Below the pieces are notes generated by a model, which was not told the origin of the DNA, made no database searches, and saw only the letters and a list, made by a program, of their open reading frames with translations. DNA of 5,490 bases from Syntrophomonadaceae bacterium (GTDB lineage: Bacteria > Bacillota_D > Dethiobacteria > DTU022), in assembly GCA_003562605.1 (NCBI GenBank), contig PWUG01000248.1, positions 1-5,490 on the forward strand, in the 5' to 3' direction. Shown piece after piece: positions 1-5,490 of this stretch; positions within the stretch are counted from its first letter, which is position 1, and each line of letters starts with the position of its first letter. The translations under genes were made by a program, and so were the position numbers.

Positions 1-153
1 AAGCGGCGGGGAGGCAATCGGACTCTGCAGGGATTCCAGCAGGGATTTCTCAGGATCAGCCAGTGGTTCTTCGCCAACGGTCTCCAGCACTTCATAAGAT
101 AGACCGTTAGGAAGCCTCAGGTTAATAGTTATATGTCCATATTGTAATTCCAT
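1..153 (-). CDS. LarA-like nickel-dependent 2-hydroxyacid racemase, N-terminal 51 residues (partial at window edge)
   Basis: An open frame starts with ATG at 153 and runs off the window without a stop, giving 51 residues. An AGGT ribosome binding site lies 6 nt upstream of the ATG. The visible part starts MELQYGHITINLRLP and has an LADPEKSLLESLQSPIASPPL-like stretch at residues 31-51. This resembles the LarA (DUF2088) N-terminus, where a conserved SL.NPIGS..L element precedes the first structural core. Family knowledge: LarA uses the nickel-pincer nucleotide (NPN) cofactor to racemise lactate by hydride transfer, and homologues act on other 2-hydroxy acids such as malate, phenyllactate or 2-hydroxyglutarate. 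The cofactor-binding Lys and the catalytic His residues lie beyond the window, so activity and substrate cannot be judged. The gene begins 13 nt after the activase stop, which suggests one transcript and possible translational coupling. The family call rests on a short, motif-based match. Confidence 0.62.
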   Translation of the reverse strand, partial: MELQYGHITINLRLPNGLSYEVLETVGEEPLADPEKSLLESLQSPIASPPL

Positions 154-166
154 CAGTATACCTGCG

Positions 167-943
167 TCACTCGGAAATTTCTTCTTCAGCGAGGATGGCA
201 GCACCGAGAGCTCCGACAATTTGAGGCTCGGGTGGAACAATAATTTCTGTATTAAGCTTTTCATTAAGGGCCCGGACCACTGCCCTGTTCTTAGCCACTC
301 CCCCTGTTATCATCACGGCTTCCTCAAGCCCGACGCGGCGAACCAGCCCGGCGGTGCGGTCGGCAATTGACTGGTGCAGGCCACAGGCAATATCTTCCCG
401 GGGCAGGCCCTGGGCAATCAGGGAGACTACTTCCGACTCTGCAAACACAGTGCACATACTGCTGATAGATACTATATTTTTGGCCTTGTCGCTTAAAGCG
501 GCAAGTCCGTCAAGCTCAACTTCAAGGGCCTGGGCCATAACCTCGAGAAACCGTCCGGTTCCGGCAGCACACTTGTCATTCATTGCAAAGTCCAGCACCT
601 TGCCTTTATCGTTTAAGAGAATTACCTTGCTATCCTGGCCCCCGATATCAATGACAGTGCGTACTCGAGGATTTAAAAAATATGCACCGCGACCGTGACA
701 GGTAATTTCTGTGATTCTCTTGTCTGCGAATTCAATACTAATCCGGCCGTAACCGGTCGCAACGATATATTTTAAATCTGATCGGGTCAGGTTTGCCTCC
801 TTGAGGGCTTTTCCCATTGCTTTTTCGGCAGCTATTTTACTGTTTGAACCGGTTGGCATAATTACGTAGTGCAATACCTCTCCTTGATCGAATAGAACAA
901 CTTCTGCAGTCAGTGAACCGACATCAATTCCTGCAACAGGCAT
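167..943 (-). CDS. Acyl-CoA dehydratase activase (HgdC-like, BadF/BadG/BcrA/BcrD ATPase family)
   Basis: This 258-residue ASKHA-fold ATPase matches the usual length of single-domain activases (about 260). Seen: GIDVGS phosphate loop (5-10), ATGYGR (62-67), IDIGGQDSK (98-106), NDKCAAGTGRFLEVM (122-136), SSMCTVFAESEVVSL (161-175), TGGVAKN (213-219) and a C-terminal GALGAA (244-249). Cys125 and Cys164 sit in the same motifs as Cys127 and Cys166 of Acidaminococcus HgdC, which hold one [4Fe-4S] cluster between two subunits. Such activases use ATP to drive a low-potential electron into a 2-hydroxyacyl-CoA dehydratase or a related iron-sulfur enzyme. The E. coli YjiL-type activases also look similar, so the partner is uncertain. 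The phosphate-1 loop reads GSLTAE, where HgdC has GSTASK. ATG at 943 is preceded by GGAGG with a 7-nt spacer. The gene follows ysxC after 60 nt and precedes a LarA-like gene by 13 nt. No dehydratase subunit is visible. Likely cytoplasmic and oxygen-sensitive. Confidence 0.93.
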   Translation of the reverse strand: MPVAGIDVGSLTAEVVLFDQGEVLHYVIMPTGSNSKIAAEKAMGKALKEANLTRSDLKYIVATGYGRISIEFADKRITEITCHGRGAYFLNPRVRTVIDIGGQDSKVILLNDKGKVLDFAMNDKCAAGTGRFLEVMAQALEVELDGLAALSDKAKNIVSISSMCTVFAESEVVSLIAQGLPREDIACGLHQSIADRTAGLVRRVGLEEAVMITGGVAKNRAVVRALNEKLNTEIIVPPEPQIVGALGAAILAEEEISE

Positions 944-1003
944 TTAATATCCTCCAATTCTAAAAGATTCAGAAACAAGAATTCCGGATTCTAAATCCTG
1001 CAT

Positions 1004-1585
1004 TCAAATAAGCGCTGTAATCGCCTGCCAAACCTGATCGCGGCCGGATCCTGTACGGGCGGAAAAAGGCAAAAGCAGATCGTCTTCAAAAAGTCCCAGT
1101 TGTTTGCGAATCTCCGCCAGCTGCTTGATTAATGCACCGCGCGAAATTTTGTCTGCTTTTGTCGCTACCGTTATAGTGGCAATAGTGTGTGCACGCAGCC
1201 AACCGGACATCAGTTTGTCGTCTTCGGTAGGTTCATGGCGGCAGTCGATTAAATGAATACAGCCCCTGAGGTTTAACCTGTCTCCCAGGTAGTCTTCAAT
1301 TATCGGGGCCCAGCGCTCGCGCTCTTTTTTGGAAACTTTTGCATAACCGTAACCGGGAAGATCGACAAAACAATTTTTGCCGTTAATTAAATAAAAATAT
1401 AGTCCCCGTGTCTTGCCGGGTGTAGAACTGGTCCGGGCCAGATTTTTCCTGCCAACCAGGTTGTTTAGCAAAGATGACTTGCCGACATTTGAACGCCCTA
1501 TAAATGAGATTTCCGGAATATCCCACTCAGGGAAATCCTTCACGTTGTAGGCCGCCGCTTTTAATTCCACCTGTTTAACTTTCAC
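1004..1585 (-). CDS. ysxC: Ribosome biogenesis GTP-binding protein YsxC/EngB
   Basis: A 193-residue TrmE-Era-EngA-EngB-Septin class GTPase. In order: G1 P-loop GRSNVGKSS (30-38), G2 region with ARTSSTPGKTRG (50-61), G3 DLPGYGYAKVS (75-85), G4 TKAD (142-145) and G5 SAR (175-177). Length and layout match Bacillus YsxC and E. coli YihA/EngB. Family knowledge: this cytoplasmic GTPase is needed for late assembly of the large ribosomal subunit and is essential in several bacteria. The start is GTG at 1585. An in-frame TGA two codons upstream rules out a longer protein, GGTGA lies just before it, and the resulting N-terminus (MKV) matches the Bacillus protein. It lies 43 nt downstream of lon, an arrangement typical of Bacillota, and is probably co-transcribed. 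The stop is TGA at 1006-1004. No key GTPase residue is missing. Confidence 0.97.
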   Translation of the reverse strand: MKVKQVELKAAAYNVKDFPEWDIPEISFIGRSNVGKSSLLNNLVGRKNLARTSSTPGKTRGLYFYLINGKNCFVDLPGYGYAKVSKKERERWAPIIEDYLGDRLNLRGCIHLIDCRHEPTEDDKLMSGWLRAHTIATITVATKADKISRGALIKQLAEIRKQLGLFEDDLLLPFSARTGSGRDQVWQAITALI

Positions 1586-1589
1586 TTTT

Positions 1590-1595
1590 CACCTT
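1590..1595 (-). promoter_or_regulatory. Ribosome binding site that fixes the GTG start of ysxC
   Basis: The minus strand reads AAGGTGAAAAGTG. The GGTGA part matches the 3' half of the anti-Shine-Dalgarno complement, and the GTG start follows after three further A residues. The TGA inside this element is in frame with the GTG, so ysxC cannot begin upstream. No ATG offers a better-placed alternative, because the next codons (AAA GTT AAA CAG) contain no initiator near the site. Confidence 0.75.
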
Positions 1596-1628
1596 TTCTT
1601 TTAGCCTTAATGTGCACTCCCCGGGCTC

Positions 1629-4034
1629 TTAATGTTGAACCGGTGAATCCTGTCTGCCTTCCGGCAGGTTGAGATCATTTTGCTTGATCTTTTTTTTCCC
1701 GGGTTTTCCTTTTTGCCCGCCTTCAGTTTTCGCCAGGGCCATTTCCAGCACTTCATCCATATGTTCAACCAATTTAACTTCCACCTTGCGCTTCACATTC
1801 TGAGGAATGTCACTTAAGTCACGGCGGTTTTCAGCAGGCATCAGTATATACTTGATCCCGGCACGGTGTGCAGCAAGTATTTTTTCTTTAACTCCACCTA
1901 TCGGTAAAACCCGGCCGCGAAGGGTAATTTCACCGGTCATGGTCACATCTTTCCTGACCGGCATCTTGGTCAGGGCGGAAGCAAGAGCGGTAGCCATGGC
2001 GATTCCGGCCGAAGGCCCGTCTTTGGGTATAGCTCCCTCGGGAACATGAATGTGAATATCGATATTTTCATAGAAGTTTTCATCGAGGCCAAGAGATTCA
2101 GCCCTGGACCGGATATAACTCATAGCCGCTTTGGCTGACTCCTGCATAACATCACCAAGCTGTCCTGTAAGGGTCATTTTACCCTTTCCCTTCATTAAAG
2201 TTATCTCGATGGAGAGCAGATCACCGCCGCTCTCAGTCCAGGCCAATCCGGTAGCTACGCCAATTTCGTCCTCTTTTTCTGCTGAGCCGTAACGGTAACG
2301 GGGTATGCCCATATATTTTTGCAGATTCTGGCGGGTCAGCCGAATATGCTTATTACGATCTTTAACAATTTCCCGGGCTACTTTACGACACACAGCGGAA
2401 ATACTCCGTTCAAGATTACGTACCCCGGCTTCGCGGGTGTATTCACGAATTATACTGCGCACTGCACCTTCAGATAGTTCCAGGTTTTCATCTGTTAAAC
2501 CATGCTCTTTTAGTTGTTTCGGAATTAAATACTGACGGGCTATTTCCACCTTATCTTCCTCGGTATAACCGGGGATGTGGATTAACTCCATCCGATCCAG
2601 CAAGGGCTGGGGAATATTGTAAGAAGTATTCCCGGTAGTTATAAACATCACCTGTGAAAGATCAAAGGGCACTTCAATATAGTGGTCACTGAAAGAATTG
2701 TTTTGTTCCGGATCAAGCACTTCCAGCAAGGCAGAAGAAGGGTCGCCCCTAAAATCTGTTGACATTTTATCAATTTCATCCATCAGGAAGACAGGATTTT
2801 TTGACTTGGCCTGGCGCATTCCCTGGATAATTCTCCCCGGCAGGGCCCCAATATACGTTCTGCGATGCCCCCGCACTTCGGCTTCATCGCGGACCCCGCC
2901 CAGCGAAATCCGCACAAATTTCCGCTCAAGGGCCCGGGCGACAGACTTGGCAAGAGAAGTCTTACCAACCCCGGGAGGCCCGATCAGGCAGAGAATAGGT
3001 CCTTTCAGTTTCTTTGCAAGCTGACGTACCGCCAGGTACTCGATGATCCGTTCTTTTACTTTATGCAACCCATAATGATCTTCATCCAGGATTTGTTCCG
3101 CAACGTCGAGATCAAGGCGATCTTCTGTTTCCAATGACCAGGGAAGCTCAAGCAACCAGTCAAGGTAAGTTCTGATCACAATACCTTCTGCGGCTGCTGG
3201 AGGCATTTTCTCCAATCTTTCCACTTCTTTAACAGCTTTTTCTTCCACTTCTTCCGGCAATTTGGCCTCAATAATTTTTTCGCGGTACTCTTCCGCTTCG
3301 GCCATCCGTTCGTCTTTCTCACCCAGTTCATTTTGAATCGCCTTCATCTGTTCCCGCAGGTAATATTCTTTCTGAGTTTTTTCCATCTGGTTGCGGACCC
3401 GCAGGTTAATCTTGCGTTCAATCTCCAGTATTTCCATTTCCCTGCTTAATATTCCATTAAGTTTCTCCAGGCGGTCTCCGGTATCGATCGCCTCGAGAAT
3501 TTCCTGTTTCTGCTCAATTTTCATGCTCAGATGAGAAGCAATAACATCGGCAAAACGGCCCGGCTCTTCAATATCTGAAACCGTAGAGATAGTTTCGGGG
3601 GGCACTTTTCGGCTTAACTTTGTATATTGCTCAAACTGATTTAGCACGCTACGCATTTGCGCTTCGATTTCAGAAGTCCTTTCAGGATTGTCTTCCAGGA
3701 TTTCCGCTTTAGCTTCAAGAAATAATTCTTCACTAAACAATTTAATAATCTTAGCCCGATTTATACCTTCGACCAGAACGCGAATTGTACCCCCGGGCAG
3801 TTTGATCATCTGCTTAACAAGGGCTGCGGTGCCAACTTCATAAAGATCATTTAATGTCGGCTCATCAACCTTGGAATCTTTCTGAGCTACAAGCAGGACC
3901 CGGTTATCTTTCATCATTGCCCTTTCCAGGGCTGATATTGAACGCTCCCTCCCGATATCAAGATGTAGAACCATGTTTGGAAATACCAGCACTCCCCTTA
4001 AGGGAAGAGCCGGTAATCTTTCTTTTTTAGACAT
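1629..4034 (-). CDS. lon: ATP-dependent protease Lon (LonA type)
   Basis: An 801-residue LonA with all three parts. The N-terminal substrate-binding LON domain (about 6-205) starts with [16 protein letters not shown] charged helical, coiled-coil-like segment (about 185-285) follows. The AAA+ module has Walker A GPPGVGKT (352-359, Lys358), Walker B FLMDEID (416-422), sensor-1 Asn469, arginine finger Arg481 and sensor-2 Arg539. The C-terminal protease domain has Ser675 in PKDGPSAG and Lys718 in PIGGVKEK. The Ser-Lys spacing of 43 equals that of E. coli (679/722). Lon forms a cytoplasmic hexamer that unfolds and degrades misfolded and regulatory proteins. ATG at 4034 has AAGGTAGG 8 nt upstream. 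It is somewhat longer than Bacillus or E. coli Lon (about 775-785) because of a basic, probably disordered tail after residue 770. It follows clpX by 124 nt and precedes ysxC by 43 nt. No CIRCE or CtsR-type operator was seen upstream. Confidence 0.98.
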   Translation of the reverse strand: MSKKERLPALPLRGVLVFPNMVLHLDIGRERSISALERAMMKDNRVLLVAQKDSKVDEPTLNDLYEVGTAALVKQMIKLPGGTIRVLVEGINRAKIIKLFSEELFLEAKAEILEDNPERTSEIEAQMRSVLNQFEQYTKLSRKVPPETISTVSDIEEPGRFADVIASHLSMKIEQKQEILEAIDTGDRLEKLNGILSREMEILEIERKINLRVRNQMEKTQKEYYLREQMKAIQNELGEKDERMAEAEEYREKIIEAKLPEEVEEKAVKEVERLEKMPPAAAEGIVIRTYLDWLLELPWSLETEDRLDLDVAEQILDEDHYGLHKVKERIIEYLAVRQLAKKLKGPILCLIGPPGVGKTSLAKSVARALERKFVRISLGGVRDEAEVRGHRRTYIGALPGRIIQGMRQAKSKNPVFLMDEIDKMSTDFRGDPSSALLEVLDPEQNNSFSDHYIEVPFDLSQVMFITTGNTSYNIPQPLLDRMELIHIPGYTEEDKVEIARQYLIPKQLKEHGLTDENLELSEGAVRSIIREYTREAGVRNLERSISAVCRKVAREIVKDRNKHIRLTRQNLQKYMGIPRYRYGSAEKEDEIGVATGLAWTESGGDLLSIEITLMKGKGKMTLTGQLGDVMQESAKAAMSYIRSRAESLGLDENFYENIDIHIHVPEGAIPKDGPSAGIAMATALASALTKMPVRKDVTMTGEITLRGRVLPIGGVKEKILAAHRAGIKYILMPAENRRDLSDIPQNVKRKVEVKLVEHMDEVLEMALAKTEGGQKGKPGKKKIKQNDLNLPEGRQDSPVQH

Positions 4035-4065
4035 TTTAAAAACCTACCTTCCCGATTGAAAAGTT

Positions 4066-4108
4066 AAAGCGAGAAGCTCAAGTATCTTTATTATTCGCTT
4101 CCCGCTTT
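4066..4108 (-). terminator. Stem-loop between clpX and lon, possible weak terminator or lon leader structure
   Basis: The arms are 4066-4077 (aaagcgagaagc) and 4097-4108 (gcttcccgcttt), with a 19-nt A/T-rich loop. In the minus-strand RNA all 12 positions pair, 11 as Watson-Crick pairs and one as G-U. In plus-strand RNA that position would be an A-C mismatch, so the structure favours the direction of the genes. The 3' arm ends in UUU and is followed by AACUUUUC, an interrupted U-tract. This could be a leaky terminator limiting read-through from clpX into lon, or a structure in the lon leader that ends 15 nt before its ribosome binding site. The long loop and poor U-tract make a strong terminator doubtful. 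Confidence 0.4.
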
Positions 4109-4138
4109 CTATTTTCCTTTATCTGACTGTCCGGTTAG

Positions 4139-4155
4139 AAACACCCTTTGTGTTT
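4139..4155 (-). other. Small hairpin directly after the clpX stop
   Basis: aaacac (4139-4144) and gtgttt (4150-4155) can pair as a perfect 6-bp stem with a 5-nt loop, starting 3 nt after the clpX stop codon. The stem is A/T-rich and the RNA continues CUAACCGG rather than into a U-tract, so it does not look like an intrinsic terminator. It may protect the clpX 3' end or be chance. Confidence 0.2.
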
Positions 4156-4158
4156 GCT

Positions 4159-5418
4159 CTATGCGCTTTCTTCTTTCTTTTTACGTTTATCTCTTGTTGC
4201 CAGAATCGGGGTCTCCTTGTTCAGGACCACCTCTCTGGTGATTATACAGCGCTCGACATCGTCTCTGGACGGGAGTTCAAACATCACATCAAGCAGAATC
4301 TCTTCCAGTATGGCACGCAGGCCGCGTGCACCTGTGTTTCTTTTCATCGCTTCCTCAGCAATAGCCTGGAGACAGTTCTCCTTAAACTCGAGCGTGACAC
4401 CGTCTATTTCGAATATTTTCTGGTACTGTTTGATCAAAGCGTTGCGAGGCTCTTTCAGGATCCGCACAAAAGCTTCACTGTCAAGCTGGTCAAGAGTAGC
4501 AATGACCGGTATTCTTCCTACAAATTCCGGGATCAAACCATATTTAAGCAAGTCCTGAGGCAGGATCTGCTTCAGGATATTGCCCAGGTCGACATCATCG
4601 CGTGAAATGACTTTGGCACCAAAACCAATCCCTTTACTGCCGACACGGCTCTGGATAATTTTCTCCAGGCCGTCAAATGCACCACCGCAAATAAATAGAA
4701 TATCGGTCGTGTCGATCTGCATAAATTCCTGGTGAGGATGCTTGCGCCCTCCCTGGGGTGGCACGCTGGCTACCGTACCCTCGAGGATCTTCAGCAATGC
4801 CTGTTGGACACCTTCACCCGATACATCGCGGGTAATGGACGGATTATCAGTTTTACGGGCAATTTTATCGATTTCGTCGATATAGACAATGCCTTTTTCT
4901 GCCTTTTCCAGATCGTAATCTGCCGCCTGGATTAGTTTCAATAAAATATTTTCCACATCTTCACCGACATAACCGGCTTCAGTTAATGAGGTGGCATCAG
5001 CTATGGCAAATGGGACATTTAGTATTCGAGCCAGGGTCTGGGCCAGCAGTGTTTTACCTACACCGGTAGGGCCAACAAGAACGATATTGCTTTTTTGCAG
5101 TTCAACATCTTCCACTTTTTGTCCTGTATTGACTCTTTTATAATGGTTATATACCGCGACAGCCAGGCTCTTCTTTGCGCCTTCCTGTCCAATAACATAT
5201 TGGTCGAGCACTTCCTTTATATCCTGTGGGTTGGGTAGCTCGACATGGCTTAATTCGGTCTCATCACCGATTTCTTCTTCAATTATTTCATTGCACAGCT
5301 CTATGCACTCATCGCAGATATATACCCCCGGGCCTGCTACAAGCTTGCGGACCTGTTCCTGGGTTTTTCCACAAAATGAACACTTTAGATGCCCTTTTTC
5401 TTCGTTAAACTTAAACAT
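4159..5418 (-). CDS. clpX: ATP-dependent Clp protease ATP-binding subunit ClpX
   Basis: A full-length 419-residue ClpX. The N-terminal zinc-binding domain has Cys13, Cys16, Cys35 and Cys38 (CSFC and CDEC) for adaptor and substrate recognition. The AAA+ core has Walker A GPTGVGKT (116-123, Lys122), the GYVG pore-1 loop (149-152), Walker B YIDEID (179-184), the RKH loop (225-227), the IGF loop (264-266) that docks into ClpP, arginine finger Arg302 and sensor-2 Arg365 in GARGLR. The IGF loop indicates a true ClpP partner, unlike ClpY/HslU. ClpX hexamers unfold tagged proteins and thread them into ClpP in the cytoplasm. ATG at 5418 gives the conserved MFKFNEEKG start. GAGGTGA lies 9 nt upstream and an in-frame TGA (5424+ region) blocks extension. 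The tail is Lys/Glu-rich (KRKKKEESA). It lies 36 nt after clpP. In Bacillus a lonB gene follows clpX; here lon follows directly. Confidence 0.98.
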   Translation of the reverse strand: MFKFNEEKGHLKCSFCGKTQEQVRKLVAGPGVYICDECIELCNEIIEEEIGDETELSHVELPNPQDIKEVLDQYVIGQEGAKKSLAVAVYNHYKRVNTGQKVEDVELQKSNIVLVGPTGVGKTLLAQTLARILNVPFAIADATSLTEAGYVGEDVENILLKLIQAADYDLEKAEKGIVYIDEIDKIARKTDNPSITRDVSGEGVQQALLKILEGTVASVPPQGGRKHPHQEFMQIDTTDILFICGGAFDGLEKIIQSRVGSKGIGFGAKVISRDDVDLGNILKQILPQDLLKYGLIPEFVGRIPVIATLDQLDSEAFVRILKEPRNALIKQYQKIFEIDGVTLEFKENCLQAIAEEAMKRNTGARGLRAILEEILLDVMFELPSRDDVERCIITREVVLNKETPILATRDKRKKKEESA

Positions 5419-5420
5419 GT

Positions 5421-5440
5421 GGAGAGTTCACCTCTTCTCC
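5421..5440 (-). promoter_or_regulatory. clpX ribosome binding site within a short inverted repeat
   Basis: The clpX Shine-Dalgarno GAGGTGA occupies 5428-5434, 9 nt from the ATG. It is flanked by a 5-bp inverted repeat, ggaga (5421-5425) and tctcc (5436-5440), that would place most of the Shine-Dalgarno in a 10-nt loop. The ribosome binding site is firm. The stem is short and may have no regulatory role. Confidence 0.6.
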
Positions 5441-5454
5441 ATTTTGTATTTCGA

Positions 5455-5490
5455 TTATTTTTCTCTTTGAACCAGTATTTCATCAATTAA
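5455..5490 (-). CDS. clpP: ATP-dependent Clp protease proteolytic subunit ClpP, C-terminal end only (partial at window edge)
   Basis: Reading in from the window edge, one minus-strand frame encodes LIDEILVQREK followed by TAA (5457-5455). This fits the ClpP C-terminus, which in Bacillota typically ends with a G-[LI]-I-D-E-[VI] motif and a few charged residues. Position directly upstream of clpX, 36 nt away, is where clpP lies in many Clostridia and proteobacteria. ClpP is the serine peptidase tetradecamer that degrades substrates delivered by ClpX. Only 11 residues are visible and no catalytic residue is among them, so the call rests on the IDE motif and the gene order. Confidence 0.78.
   Translation of the reverse strand, partial: LIDEILVQREK

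Noticed and set aside
354..698. Plus-strand open frame of 114 codons
   Set aside because: It lies wholly antisense to the activase, whose motifs are intact. The translation is Ser/Arg-rich low-complexity with no recognisable domain.
978..992. Short inverted repeat agaat-tccgg-attct between ysxC and the activase
   Set aside because: Only 5 A/T-rich base pairs and no U-tract. Too weak for a terminator or operator.
1654..1667. GC-rich hairpin at the lon 3' end as a terminator
   Set aside because: It lies inside the lon coding region, has only 5 bp and is not followed by a U-tract.
2698..3137. Plus-strand frames and a 61-codon minus-strand frame within lon
   Set aside because: All overlap the lon AAA+ Walker region in other frames. 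They are shadows of a strongly conserved gene.
4035..4158. Possible sigma-A promoter for lon (CGGACA, 16 nt, TAGAAA on the minus strand)
   Set aside because: Each hexamer matches the consensus at only four of six positions, which is expected by chance in A/T-rich sequence. Not annotated.
4035..4158. CIRCE or CtsR heat-shock operator upstream of lon
   Set aside because: I looked for the TTAGCACTC/GAGTGCTAA repeat and for GGTCAAA heptads in the spacer and found neither. The clpP promoter region is outside the window.
4148..4605. Two overlapping plus-strand open frames of 136 and 151 codons
   Set aside because: Both are antisense to the conserved C-terminal half of clpX, overlap each other in different frames, and show no family motif.

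Overview
The window reads as a chromosomal segment of an anaerobic, low-to-mid G+C Bacillota, most likely of the Clostridia. The clues are the Gram-positive-type order clpP-clpX-lon-ysxC, ClpX and YsxC N-termini close to those of Bacillus, strong GGAGG/GGTGA ribosome binding sites, and an oxygen-sensitive HgdC-type iron-sulfur activase. I cannot name a genus.

All six genes lie on the minus strand, so transcription runs from high to low coordinates. In that order they are: the last 11 codons of clpP (5490-5455); clpX (5418-4159); a 124-nt spacer with an inverted repeat; lon (4034-1629); ysxC/engB (1585-1004); an acyl-CoA dehydratase activase of the BadF/BadG/BcrA/BcrD family (943-167); and the first 51 codons of a probable LarA-type nickel-dependent 2-hydroxyacid racemase (153-1), cut by the window edge. 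Gaps are 36, 124, 43, 60 and 13 nt, so no stretch over 300 nt lacks a gene.

The first block is ATP-dependent protein quality control: ClpX unfolds substrates for ClpP, and Lon is a self-contained AAA+ protease. YsxC is the ribosome-assembly GTPase that commonly follows lon in Bacillota. The last two genes are a change of theme. An activase that injects electrons into 2-hydroxyacyl-CoA dehydratases sits 13 nt upstream of a 2-hydroxyacid racemase/epimerase homologue. These could be successive functions in fermenting lactate or another 2-hydroxy acid, but the dehydratase itself is not in view.

I found no tRNA, rRNA, mobile element, CRISPR array or phage feature, and no clear evidence of an undescribed system. 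The best leads are the activase-racemase pair and the stem-loop between clpX and lon. The plus-strand open frames are antisense shadows of these genes.
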